The notes below the pieces were generated by a model that was not told where the DNA came from, searched no databases, and saw only the letters and a list, made by a program, of their open reading frames with translations. From NCBI GenBank assembly GCA_018340805.1, contig JACMZG010001911.1, positions 29,147,368 through 29,211,367 of the forward strand: a DNA stretch of 64,000 nt. The letters are read 5' to 3'. This DNA comes from Microvelia longipes (lineage: Eukaryota; Arthropoda; Insecta; Hemiptera; Veliidae). Positions within the stretch are counted from its first letter, which is position 1, and the number at the start of each line of letters is the position of its first letter. This document shows positions 11,332-23,000 of the stretch, piece after piece. Both the position numbers and the translations under genes were made by a program.

Positions 11332-11415
11332 CCTCTTAAAATTAAATTTGATTTTAAATTTGAAATTTGATTTGATTTTTTAAATTAAATTTGATTTAAA
11401 ATTAAATTTAAAAGC
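11332..11415. repeat. low-complexity AAATTTGA-type repeat
   Basis: About 85 bp are built from interleaved 'aaattaaatttgat' and its inverse, a locally palindromic simple repeat. Confidence 0.75.
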
Positions 11416-11469
11416 TTTTGAAAATTATAACAATAAAACATATGACACATGTATAGCCGCTCCTAGCCT

Positions 11470-11696
11470 CTGTTTTGGTTGAAGAGTTCATAGGCGTTTC
11501 TAAGTGAAGTTGCTAGGTTGGCAATACTAAAGGACCTCAAAATATATCAAAAAGCTATACAACTCGTTCACACTGCTGGCACGCCGCCAAGGAGAAGAAG
11601 ATGATGGTTGCCTCTTAATTCAAATAAGAGGCCCTTTAGAATTAACAACCTAGCAACTTCATTTAGAAACGCCAGTGACCTCTCTAACCAAAACGA
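11470..11696. repeat. imperfect foldback, ~69-bp arms
   Basis: Arms 11470-11538 and 11628-11696 are inverted copies with roughly 80-85% identity (shared cores 'gcgtttctaa' and 'gaagttgctaggttg'). The 89-bp spacer is less AT-rich. It is likely an old MITE. The ORF at 11608-11808 crosses the right arm and is not credible. Confidence 0.65.
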
Positions 11697-12157
11697 ACAT
11701 GACTTTGCGGGACAGAAAAGTCGATTTCCCTACATTTTTGGACCAAATACTTTAATTATTCTACATCTTTATGACGTTCAACAGATAGCAAAACACAAAA
11801 AATATTAACACTAGAATTTTCTTAGCTATTCGACTGTTAGTTTTTATGTTATTAGTGAACACATATATTTTTCGGCGCGACTTGTAAAATTATATAAAAA
11901 GTTGTTTTACATCTGTCATAATCAAGACGTTTTACAGAATAAAATTTAAATGTTTAAATCATTTAAGGTATTGATTAAATGTTGAGCTATATCAGTAAAT
12001 AATTAAGCTGCCAAGTATGATCACAGGTCTTCAATGCATTTGTGAATATGTATAACCCGTGAATATGTATAGCATTTGATTAAATGCTTATCTCACCATA
12101 TTATTTTTCTAAGCTTTAATTAACCTATAACTGTAACAAACTGAGTTTTGGTTACCT

Positions 12158-12478
12158 AATGATTCTGAGGTCGAGTGTAGCGAGACTGGAGTAATGCCAC
12201 CCTAAGCTTTAGATAATCATCACATTCTGAGGACGAGCGAAGCGAGTCTGAAATCGCAACAACCTAGATCTTGGATAACCTCTCTATCTGGGGTTAAGTA
12301 CACCAATACCGAAGCAATACTAGGTTAAGATTTGGATAATCATCACATTCTGAGGACGAGCGAAGCGAGTCTGAAATCGCAACAACCTAGATTTTGGATA
12401 ACCACTCTATCTGAGGTTGAGTACACCGATACCAAAGCAATACTATCTTAAGATTCTGAGGACGAGCGAAGCGAGCCC
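12158..12478. repeat. 123-bp tandem repeat, ~2.6 units
   Basis: The block beginning 'cacattctgaggacgagcg' at 12221 recurs at 12344 (period 123 bp), with a diverged unit before it (from 12158) and a partial unit ending at 12478. The 'gaggacgagcgaagcgag' module is the reverse complement of the 'ctcgcttcgctcgtcc' module in family A (13.85 and 58.83 kb), so this array probably derives from family A. Confidence 0.75.
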
Positions 12479-13249
12479 AAAGATGTGAGAAGAAGTACTA
12501 AAGAACCCTGTGACCAATCTTTTTATTATTGTTCTTAAATTACTGAACCACCTTCTACATATAAATAGATTAAATAGGATTAAATGGCGAGGATAATCAC
12601 ATAAAACAGGCACTGGATGGGCCCCGGGACGCTGAGTGGCCGAGGTCAAAAGACTGCCTTAGTTTTCTGAGCAACTTGAGTCTTCTCTTCTTACAGTTAG
12701 GAGTGGTAGAAGATATACAGAAAAGAAAGAAGGATTAATTATTGTCATCACTATGCTTTTAAATGTTCTTCCTCATTCAAAAAATCTGTTCTGTATTTTA
12801 TAGACCGATTTAAAATGACTTTTACAAAATTCACAATCCGGAACAATAGTCTAAAATGAAGGGATCTTTAGGTATTTAATTATTCTTTTATATCAATATA
12901 ATAGTATTCAGCTGAGTAGGTGTCTCATAGATTTTATATTCTAAATCTGATATATTACTTTTTAGAATAAGTTTCTTTAGTTTCTCTTTCGATTGACTTT
13001 ACAAATTTAAATCTAAAAATTCGATGAGTCATTCATTGGGTGAGTTGTATGTTTTAAAATAAGAAAAATAGATATATCACTGTTTAACTATCAATAATAT
13101 AGTAGTAGAAGCGTCTTATTAGCACGTGTAGTTATATTAGTGTAAAAAGTAAAAATTTATATAGTTATTACAATTTTACCACCCCTACCTCTAATTATTG
13201 TGTATTAGAAGTATTTACTGTCTAAAAACGTGTCAAAGTCTCGACTTTT

Positions 13250-13254
<5 letters not shown>
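12479..13254. other. non-coding; one GC-rich patch at 12600-12660
   Basis: The patch contains 'tggccgag', an A-box-like string, but no B box follows, so I do not call a tRNA-derived element. Nothing else is recognised. Confidence 0.35.
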
Positions 13255-13315
<61 letters not shown>

Positions 13316-13318
13316 TAT
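13255..13318. repeat. (TA)n microsatellite
   Basis: About 60 bp of TA, with a phase flip (…TATAATATAT…) near the right end. The ORF reading through it is a simple Ile-Tyr repeat and not a gene. Confidence 0.95.
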
Positions 13319-13785
13319 TTTATGAACCATCGTATATTGTTTGCTATATCTTGTGTTTTTCGTGTTGCAGCATTTTACTTAGACCCACAATATAATATTT
13401 AAAACATTTTTAACGAGAAGACATTTAAATTCCATGATTATTTTTATTATTCTTAATTTAATTTTTGTACTAACCAAATCTTACACTATCTTCTCTGTAT
13501 ATCTTCTGATCTTACTTGAAATACTGAATTTTTTTGCCGTTTTGATTTTTTTCTGTGCCTTTCAAGAATATAGAATGAAAGACAGCAAAGAATCATTTGT
13601 GAGAGAATAAAGGAATGAAGAGCTTGAAAAGAAAATACTTTTTCTTTTATACTGTCTCTTTGTTGTATCTTTACAGAATTAAAATGTATTGGCAAATCTA
13701 TCTTCACTTTCAGTTAATCTAGGCTTTTATTAAGTGAGCATACACCAAGAGATATATACCGAAATACTTAGAGAAATTATAAAAA

Positions 13786-14777
13786 TCGGGTACGGGGTAT
13801 CTCGGAACTTTTCGTCATCACATCGGATTCGCTATGATAATCATCTCTATTTCGGACTCGCTTCGCTCGTTCCACAATATACAAGTCGATAAATTTATAA
13901 TGCGACACGTCTTTAAACGTTTTGCTCGTCCTCTAATAGAAAATAAGTCTGTGTCATTTCCAGTTGTCACCCATTAGCAGCACTGACCACATTCGACGCT
14001 GCTTAACATTTATGATCTAAAAAGCATAGATATACATTTCTTATTGAAAGGGAACTAAATGTATTTCTTTATTCCATAACAGTATATTCTCCTACTGAAC
14101 TTCAACTTTATTAAATTATTTGCCGATTTTTACAATATTTTAAAAACGTATACAAATTATTCGATTAAAATTAAATTAATGCGAATAATGAGATGAAACT
14201 TAGGCCCGTATTCAAAGACATCTTCCTAAAATTTTCCTAACATTTACTTAACATTCTCCTAACATTTTCCTAACATTTTCCTAACATTCTCCTTGTTCCT
14301 TAAAGAGAATTTTAGGAAAATGTTAGGAGAATGTTAGGAAAATGTTAGAAAGATGTCTTTGAATACGGGCCTTAGTCCTTATCTTGGACAAATATATGAC
14401 TACATGCGTACCAAATCTCAAATCGATCAAAAAATGTCCGCGTTTATGAATTCTCAAAACTTTTGTTGAGTCATTATTGCGGGTTAATGACATCACAAAC
14501 AAATTATTTTCCGCATAGTTTAACTAAACATTAAGATCTATATTTGTACTAAGTTTCAACCCTATAACATAAATAAGCTGGGAGCTATGATGAAATCATA
14601 CACACTCACACACACATACTGACAGACAAAATAGTGAAAACTACTTAGGAGGCTTTAGAGACACCTTAAACGGATAATTCATACGACATCCCGGTTTCGG
14701 ATTTTTTTTAAAACACAATATATATATATATTGTCCCTATATATACCTACGGTATAAATGAGGAAAAGTAAAAAAAT
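13786..14777 (+). repeat. family A, near full-length copy
   Basis: It starts 'cgggtacggggtatctcgg', passes through 'cggactcgcttcgctcg' (about 13850), a 'cattagcagcactgacc' region, 'gagatgaaact' (14191), 'attgcgggttaatgac' (about 14475), a CA run (about 14605-14618), 'cccggtttcgga' (about 14690), and ends 'taaatgaggaaaagtaaaa' (about 14777). Net of the nested insertion it is about 820 bp. There is no ORF. Copies or fragments at about 0.5, 5.3, 6.9, 9.6, 29.1, 39.5, 41.3, 43.0 and 58.7 kb make it the commonest dispersed repeat here. Confidence 0.75.
14204..14370. mobile_element. 167-bp foldback MITE nested in family A, TSD CTTAG
   Basis: Inverted ends 'gcccgtattcaaagacatct' / 'agatgtctttgaatacgggc' enclose an internal array of 'cctaacattttc' units and their inverse. 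The element is flanked by CTTAG on both sides (14199-14203 and 14371-14375). Removing it restores the continuous family A sequence seen at 9.77 and 29.42 kb, so it is a genuine nested insertion. No coding capacity. Superfamily unknown. Confidence 0.85.
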
Positions 14778-15539
14778 GCTCTATTTATCATGAGGGAAAA
14801 AATATTTGGTACAGATAAAGTTATTTCTCCTCTTCTTTAAGTTTCTATTGCATTATGAAATTTTGAAAACTCAATCTAAAGAAACCAAATAATTTTAACA
14901 CACACAAATAACGACAATTGAATACACAAAATATTGAATTGTTATATTTAAGAATTGACGTATTTTGTTTCAGCATATTGTTCAGACACAATGTGCTGAA
15001 ACATAAGACTGTTATAAAAAGAACAGTATATTAAAAAACCATAACACAAAGGAAAGCGCTATATTAAATAAGAGTTCAGGTTATTAAAGTTCACCAGTAT
15101 TCACTGAACCTCAATAGAGTTAATTAAAAAAGAAAACTCGAAGAAGGGACAAAAAAATTGAATCAATGATACAGTTTAATTAGCTGGAGGGTTGGTATTG
15201 TTTTCTAAAAGTTATTTTTTTGTTTTATGAAGAGAATTCTTAATATATCATGTGTTAACAGGTGCAACAATAGACTTAATCAAAACAATTTCTAAACAGG
15301 CCGAAAAACTCATTAAAACCCTTTATCTAACTGAAGCACAGCGACTCTAGATCGCAATTGCGGCTTTTAATTTTATTTATTGAAATTGTTTTTCCTGGTT
15401 TATCAGCCTGCTTTTAGGAGAAATTTAGCGGGTTTATTGTTCTAAAATCAATTAAAATTGAAATAAAACAAATTTAAATTTTTTAATTTATTAATTTTTT
15501 TAATTATTCTATATTGCTACTATTTAGTAGCTTACTGTA

Positions 15540-15542
<3 letters not shown>
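14778..15542. other. non-coding DNA with a short hairpin at 14966-15003
   Basis: 'tgtttcagcatattgt' pairs with 'acacaatgtgctgaaaca' around a 4-nt loop. Nothing else is recognised. Confidence 0.5.

Positions 15543-15621
<79 letters not shown>
15543..15621. repeat. (TA)n microsatellite
   Basis: About 77 bp of pure TA. Confidence 0.95.
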
Positions 15622-15627
<6 letters not shown>

Positions 15628-15842
15628 ATAGTATACACCAATTTAACGGTTCAATTTACCGTGGAAAAACAATTTTAATAATCAGATTACCATACATGCC
15701 AGAAGATTCCCAAAACCAATTAGGAATATTAACTTCCAGTGATCGACTTAGTGGGGGTAGATACCAATTGTATCACTATAGCTCCATGTTGAGCAATCAA
15801 GGTGATGAGTTTAAAAATGTAACACTTACCACATATATACAA
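15622..15842. other. short unique stretch between TA arrays
   Basis: About 220 bp of mixed sequence contains an ORF start (MPEDSQNQLG) that then runs into the next TA array. The first ~45 codons are not low-complexity, but I recognise no domain and do not call a gene. Confidence 0.35.
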
Positions 15843-15864
15843 ATATATATATATATATATATAT

Positions 15865-15919
<55 letters not shown>

Positions 15920-15921
15920 TA
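15843..15921. repeat. (TA)n microsatellite with phase flips
   Basis: TA array interrupted by TATTATATTATA. Confidence 0.95.
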
Positions 15922-16106
15922 CACATAATTGTTATTATGTGTATATTATTACTTTGACCAATAAGGTCAGATAGGTATTATGAATAATTACCAAGACAAC
16001 GTGATAAATTAATCATTATTTATCACTTTAACCAAATTTGATTGAACTATGCATAATGGCTTGATATTATCCGTAATAACCATATTAATTACTTTGGCTG
16101 TAAAAC

Positions 16107-16226
<120 letters not shown>

Positions 16227-16553
16227 TTCTCGTTGGTAGTAGTAGTAGTCTGACATAAGTCATTGATGAGCAATATATAAAGACATGAAACATATTTTGA
16301 TTCTGCAAGACACTCAGGATAAATATGGATAAGTGCAGGATTTTTGTCATGAACTGTCTTATTTATTAATTGACTTTATCAAAGGATCTCAGGCCATTTT
16401 GAAACGATTACAAATCATACATGTCCTCCCTGTGTCAAATTCTGTCTGCTATGATTATCATAGGACTGGTAAAAACGCTATTTGATAAATTTGTCAAGGG
16501 ATTTTTAAATTCGGTCAGATTGAATAGGAGTTCCTAAAAACATAACTTTCATT

Positions 16554-16586
16554 AAAATTTTATGACACAAAGTGTCATAAAATTTT
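16554..16586. repeat. perfect 15-bp hairpin
   Basis: 'aaaattttatgacac' and 'gtgtcataaaatttt' are separated by AAA. It has no U-run context that would argue for a terminator in a eukaryote and is simply a strong short palindrome. Confidence 0.7.
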
Positions 16587-16645
16587 GATTATCCGTGATA
16601 ATCAACAATGTTTAACTAGTAAACTTATGTACTTTATAAGAAATA

Positions 16646-16787
16646 ATTATAAATAATGAAAGAAAAGAAGTCTCTCCACAAAATAAAACTTTATTGGCAA
16701 AGCGCTAAAGGTCTAGTTAGGTTGAAAGCGCTTTGCCAATAAAGTTTTATTTTGTGGAGAGACTTCTTTTCTTTCATTATTTATAAT
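16646..16787. repeat. perfect 61-bp-arm foldback
   Basis: Arms 16646-16706 and 16727-16787 are exact reverse complements with a 20-bp spacer. The arm contains 'aataaaactttattggcaa', and a diverged single-copy version lies at about 31085-31130. The right-arm start (gttgaaagcgctttgcc) resembles the stretch at about 32915-32935 in family D. The perfect match suggests recent formation or conversion of the arms. Confidence 0.9.
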
Positions 16788-16961
16788 GGACTCCATTCAC
16801 GCTCACTCTAAGGATATAAATAATTATAAGTTATAATAGGAATATAATAGTAGTTTTAGTCATAATGATATTATTTATAGTAATAATGTTAATAGTTGCA
16901 TTACCTAGTAATAATATTAATAGTAATAGTACCTAGTAAGCAATCATAATTGTTTGCCATT

Positions 16962-17642
16962 ATAAAAGAGTAAATTTTTTCTTTTTTCTTTTTTTTTTTT
17001 TTTGGACTGGTGTGATATATATTTAGAATTTAAATTTCTTGAAGACTACAGTCCTTTATAAATATTAATTTATTTAATAACCTTTACATAAATCTTCACA
17101 ACGTTTCATTGAGCGAAGCTCAACATCTTCAGGTGAAATCAAATGAAACTAAATTTGTAATGTAAAAAATTTTTTTATAAACGAAATATAAAATTTAAAT
17201 TAATTTAGAAAATGACAGAAAATGTCAGTAAACCAAAGTATTAAGGAGGCATAGACAGATTATTAAGATAACGGTGATTTGTAGACTGACCCCAACACCA
17301 TGAATAAAAAACAGGATACTAACAATATAAATAGCATTTATTCAAATATTTTAAATTTAAAAAGACCCCCTAAAAATACAGTGCCTCCGTCTACAAATCA
17401 CCGTTATCTTAATAATCTGTCTATGCCTCCTTAATACTTTGGTTTACTGTCATTTTCTAAATTAATTTAAATTTTATATTTCGTTTATAAAAAAATTTTT
17501 TACATTACAAATTTAGTTTCATTTGATTTCACCTGAAGATGTTGAGCTTCGCTCAATGAAACGTTGTGAAGATTTATGTAAAGGTTATTAAATAAATTAA
17601 TATTTATAAAGGACTGTAGTCTTCAAGAAATTTAAATTCTAA
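16962..17642 (-). mobile_element. retroposon-like long inverted repeat, 16-bp TSD
   Basis: A 16-bp direct repeat (ataattgtttgccatt) at 16946-16961 and 17643-17658 flanks the unit. Just inside the left side is a T-rich run (about 16977-17003), the expected position of a poly(A) tail for a minus-strand retroposon. Inside are arms 17021-17286 and 17389-17644, inverted and almost identical apart from a 10-bp tandem duplication in the left arm. Each arm has a 'ctgaagatgttgagc…gctcaatgaaacg' motif (17533-17562, inverted at 17104-17132). No ORF. It may be two copies inserted head to head or an inverted-dimer retroposon. Confidence 0.7.
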
Positions 17643-18144
17643 ATAATTGTTTGCCATTGTAACAAATACAAAAACACAGCATCTAAGAAATCCTGCTTCT
17701 TAAAAATAGACTCTTTTCAGATAATTAGTACCAGTTTTATTTTTAAAAACTTTTTTATTTTCCCAAAGGTATTTTTCTTACTAGTAACCCTGTGTGATTC
17801 TCATTTGTCAGAAAATTCTAAAAAACGGGAGAATGCCTTTTATTATTCTTTAGAGATTAGAACGGCGAGGGATATGGACGAAATTTCTTGCTTTGTTTTT
17901 CTTTAGCATCATTAAAACTCTTAGAAACCGTTTTGTAGTTATCTCCGACTTGAGTTTGTCCAGACGGATGACGTAATGAAAATACACTAGGGTTTAAATA
18001 GAGAGTGTAAAAAACAATGCCTACCTTTTGGGAATAACTGAAAAAATATAACTAGCGGAAAAAGAAAGTGGTATTAATTCCAATCGTTTTCAATCACTCC
18101 AAAATTAAAATTGATATATGTCTATGGTTTATATTATATTGGTT

Positions 18145-18224
<80 letters not shown>

Positions 18225-18226
18225 TA
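18145..18226. repeat. (TA)n microsatellite
   Basis: TA array with two phase flips, about 70 bp upstream of the 5' LTR of the gypsy element. Confidence 0.95.
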
Positions 18227-18293
18227 AAAGTGTTTTTAACACTTACTCTTCATCGCTAAAGTAATTTGGCATATAGCTTAATCTTATGGAGCT

Positions 18294-18511
18294 TGTTATA
18301 TTCCCTTAATATGCTGAGGTACAGATATTCTGACCTACCTTAATAATGTACACCTCAGCAGCCCTGAGGCTATATAAGCTAGTTAAACTTTAAATCATGG
18401 TTCATTTCATTTTTAATTTTAACATTGTTATTATGGTGAATCTATGTTAGTTGTGTTAATAAAATAAATTCAGTTTTTAAAAAGTTATTTTGTGTTTGGC
18501 TGAACTTAACT
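18294..18511 (+). repeat. 5' LTR (218 bp)
   Basis: Begins TGTTATATT and ends with CTTAACT next to the primer site. A TATA box (TATATAA, 18371-18377) and an AATAAA signal (18473-18478) lie in the expected order for U3/R. Compared with the 3' LTR it has nine short extra segments (16 bases in total) and no substitution that I can see. Confidence 0.9.
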
Positions 18512-18528
18512 GGCGCAGTCGGTAGGAC
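18511..18528 (+). promoter_or_regulatory. primer-binding site, tRNA-Ser type
   Basis: TGGCGCAGTCGGTAGGAC directly follows the LTR. TGGCGCAGTCG is complementary to the 3' end of insect tRNA-Ser with CCA added, as known for 17.6/297-type elements. Confidence 0.8.
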
Positions 18529-18982
18529 AGGTTGTCAATTTTGAACGCATATCAAAGTTGTTCGTTTTAACGATTAAACAGCCTGACGAACTTGGCAGCA
18601 AACAACGAAGACTTTTCAAAATGAACGGATATTTAACACAGCTACAACTGTAAGTTAATATAAAACCTATACATTATTTTTAAAGCAAATTACTTCAAGC
18701 AAAAAGAAATTTTGATGATAATGAAAACTTTGCTGATACTTTTGAAGAAAATTTTATGCAATTTAATACAAGGATCATTTCAACGAAAATATTATTTTAG
18801 TAATTAAGTAAATAATCTTTAAATAAAAATAATAATAGTTAGTATATAAATAAATACTTAAATAAATAAAAATTAAAATAAATAAATAAAAAGGGATAAG
18901 CATTAAAAATTTATTTAATTAAAATAAACTTTACATATTTAAAAATTGTTTTTAATAAATTTAAGTTATCAAGAAATAAATA

Positions 18983-20076
18983 ATGGCTCAAATAAATTAT
19001 CAATTATTAAAATTATATTTAGATACTATTCCACCCTATGATGGTGATGCTCATTCTCTTCCAATATTTATAGGAAATTGTGAGGGTTTGCTAACACAAT
19101 TTGCAGATGCTGAAGACCATGCAAATCCTATAAATGTGTTTCTAATGAGAGCAATTTATGGTAAACTAACAGGTAGAGCTCAGAAATTATTAGGCTCGCG
19201 AAATGACATATTAAACTGGACCGCAATAAAAAACTTACTTAACCAGTGCTTTGGTGACCAACGTGACATTGACTGTTTAGTACAAGACTTAATCTCTAAT
19301 ACCAGAGAGAAATGAAAGCCCGTATAGTTTTGGTGTTAAATGTCAAGACTATAAAAATTTAATATTAGTAAAATTAAATTCTGACGATACATTGTCTAAT
19401 GATGAGAAATTAATTAGAATAAGAAATTACGATGAACTAGCACTCAAAACCTATATTAGAGGTTTACCGAGCCATATTCAAACAAATGTTAGGTTACGTA
19501 GACCTGAAATTTAGAGGTCGCTATGGGTTTTGTAATCGAAGAAGAAAATTTTCTTCATTCGACTAGGCAATTTAATAATATACAAATCATAATTTTCATC
19601 CCCAACGTAGGATTACTCCAAATAGAGGAGGTCATAGAAATTTTAATAATAGAAATATGAACTCAAGAGGTTATGTAAATCAGTATAATAACAATAATAA
19701 TAATAATTTCAATAATCAATCAAATAATAATAATTATAACCCTAGAAATTATAATGCTAATAATCAAAATTTTGGTAACAATAATAATAATTACCCAAGA
19801 TATAATAATTATAATCAACGAAACAACCATAGTAATTATCGTGGAAATTTTAATCAAAATTATAATAACAATAATAGATACAACAATCAAAATTTTGCTT
19901 CAACGTCGAGGAACCAAAATCCTGTCGTTCCTATGGAAGTTGATCAATCTGGAGTATCTAGAAACTATGCTCAGAATGTAAATCTGAGTAATGATCAAAA
20001 CATAAATCAGAATAATAATGATGGGAATCAAGATCAGTTTTTTCAAACAGAAGCCTCTCATGCAGAGCAAGGCTAA
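18983..20076 (+). pseudogene. gag: gag (capsid/nucleocapsid), frame-broken
   Basis: ATG at 18983 opens a 110-codon frame whose sequence (an N-terminal LxxYLDTIPPYDGD region, then a helical domain) is typical of the errantivirus Gag capsid, which assembles the particle. The frame breaks near 19310, continues in another frame to about 19512 (a domain with TYIRGLPSHIQ), breaks again, and resumes at 19657-20076 as a long asparagine-rich, arginine-containing tail. No CCHC zinc knuckle is visible; this lineage usually uses a basic/Asn-rich nucleocapsid instead. A 75-aa frame inside the tail is a shadow. Whether the breaks are real or sequence errors cannot be decided here. Confidence 0.85.
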
Positions 20077-23000
20077 CACCTGGTACGCCTAGATATAACC
20101 ATAATAGAAAAATTAGTTGTAATAATAACAATAATAAAATAATTAAGTTAAGCTCAAATAAAAATCACATAGAGTTAGAAAAATTAGTAATAAATTGTGG
20201 CGTTACTGGTCTACCTTACATAATCATATCACATTGGAATAATTGTAAATTTATGATTGATACAGGTAGTTCCAAAAGTCTTATAAATCCTAAAATTGCA
20301 CATAAATATTTTCCGAATGATATTCCAACAACAATTTACTATAGAATCTATTCATGGAATAACTAAACACAGTGGAGTTGCAATCATTTCAATTGAAAAA
20401 ATATTTAATGAAAATATTAAACATAAATTTTATATTCACGAAATCAGTTCTGAATTCGATGGATTAATTGGTATAGATTTATTAGAAAAGATTGACGCCC
20501 AAATAAATATTAAGTCTAGATTAATAATAACACCTAATATTAAGATACCTTTAATATATAAAACTGATACAACAAATGTTAGTAGTCACCCTGGTTATCG
20601 AAACCCTACTAACAACAATAATAAATATAATAATAAAAATAATAATAATAATAGCATTAATCAAAATAAGAGTAAGGAAAGCAACAAATTAAATACAAAA
20701 ACAAATTACCCCGAGGTCTCAAGTTGTTGTTAAAATACCTGTAAATATTAAAGAAGGTCTTGCTTTAATAAAGGATACTAATATTGATAATGGAATATAT
20801 ATACCTAAATGTTTAGTTAATGTAAAAAATTTTGAAGTAATAACTGTGATGGTTAACAGTACAGACATCGAAATGGATGTTACTTCTTTAAAACCGTTAA
20901 TTGTAGAAAAAATCGATGAAAATGAAAATGATATAACTAATAATATAAAATCAAATAGGCACTTCGTCAATGAATATGATGAAGCAAACCATGATGATTA
21001 TAACTCTTTATTGAATGAAAACTTAAAGAAAATAAATTTAAATCATTGTAATGAAGAAGAGAAAAAGTTAATAAAAAATTTATGTTATGAATATAAAGAT
21101 ATTTTTCACTGTGAGGGCATTCCCTTGACGTTTACAAATAAAATAAAACATAAAATTAAACTAACAAACGATAACCCAATTTATACAAAACAATATAGGT
21201 ATCCACAAATACTCAAAGAAGAAGTGAGAAAACAAGTAAATCAAATGATTAAAGATGGAATCGTACAACATAGTACGTCTCCTTATAATTCTCCTATTTG
21301 GATTGTTCCTAAAAAGAAAGACGCTAGTGGCAAGGTTAAGTGGAGGCTGGTGAATGATTTCCGAGCTATTAACGAAATTTCGGTCTCGGACAAAACACCC
21401 CTCCCACGTATAGATGAAATTTTAGATAAGCTAGGTCGAGCTACATATATGTCGGTAATCGATCTCGCAAGTGGTTTCCACCAAATCGAAATAGAACCTG
21501 AAGATGTACCTAACAGCTTTTTCCACTGAGGATATGCATTTAGAATATAAGAGAATGCCATTTGGGTTAAAAAACGGCCCCGCCACATTTCAACGCGTTA
21601 TGAACAATGTATTATCTGGTCTTGTTTATAATATATGCATTGTGTACTTAGACGATATTTTAATTTTTTCTGCCTCACTAGAAGAACATATAATTAATCT
21701 CAGAAAGGTATTTGATAGACTAAGAGAAAGTAACCTAAAAGTTCAATTAGATAAGAGTGAATTTTTAAAACCAGAGGTTCAATATTTAGGTCATGTAGTA
21801 AGTGCAGACGGAGTTAGACCAAATCCAGAAAAAATTAGGGTAATAAAAGAGTGGCCATTGCCAAAAACGAGAACAGAAATAAAAAGTTTCCTAGGTATTT
21901 TAGGTTATTACAGAAGATTCATTAAAGATTTTGCCAAAATTACTAAACCTATGACAGCTTGTTTGAAGAAAAACGCGAAAATTAGATTTGAAGACAAAGA
22001 GTACATTGAATGTTTTGAAATATGTAAAAATATATTAATTAATGACCCTGTTTTACAATACCCGGATTTTAATAAAGAGTTTATTAAACTGCTGACGCTA
22101 GCAACTATGCTATCGGCGCGTTTTATCTCAAGGAGTACCTCCTAATGATAAACCAATAGCATACGCTTCACGTACTTTAAATTCTTCAGAAATAAATTAT
22201 AGCACAATAGAGAAAGAGTGTCTAGCTATTGTATATGCGTGCAAAACGTTTAGACATTATGTATATGGTCGTAAATTCACAATTTATAGTGATCACCGAC
22301 CATTAGCTTGGTTATTTAATATAAAAGAACCAAATTCTAAATTAATGAGATGGAAAATAAAATTAGAAGATTATGACTATAAAATATTATATAAAAAGGG
22401 AAGCTTAAATACTAATGCTGACAGCTTGTCTAGAATAAAAATCAACGCAATAAGTGATGACAAAGACAACGACGATAACGAATCTTTAGCTAACAATGTA
22501 GGTGACTCAAAGTTTTCCGCAACTAAATACTTACAAGAATTATGCGAGGAAGCACCCGATCCCTTAGACTTTGATATTGAAAAAATTAAGTAATCCAAAA
22601 ACACCGGAAGAAAACTTAGACGAAATTGTTCATCTTCCCTATGATGAAGAAATTGAAGAAAATGCATCCACACAACATACTAATAAAAACGACAAATTAA
22701 ATGACGGAATACCAATACTGGACGAAATATTAAATAACAAATATCTTCAAATTATTGTAAAGCCTAATATTCATAATAAATTAACATTTTCTAATGAAAC
22801 ATACGAGATAAACAAATTTATCATATTAAAATACCACTAGATAACAATGAAGAAATTATTGTAAATTTCCTAAAAACATACACCGTTCCACATTTAACTT
22901 ATCACTTATATTTTTATAACGACGCTTTATATGAAGACTTTTGTAAGGCTTACATAAACAACTTTTCTACCAGTAAGTTAAAACTGATTAAATGTACAAA

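Noticed and set aside
12600..12660. tRNA-Leu/Ser-like head (tggccgag)
   Set aside because: No B box follows at a suitable distance.
16554..16586. Transcription terminator
   Set aside because: A perfect hairpin, but in eukaryotic AT-rich DNA with no gene upstream.
19754..19981. 75-codon Ile-rich ORF within the gag tail
   Set aside because: It is the shifted reading of the AAT/AAC-rich (Asn) gag coding sequence.
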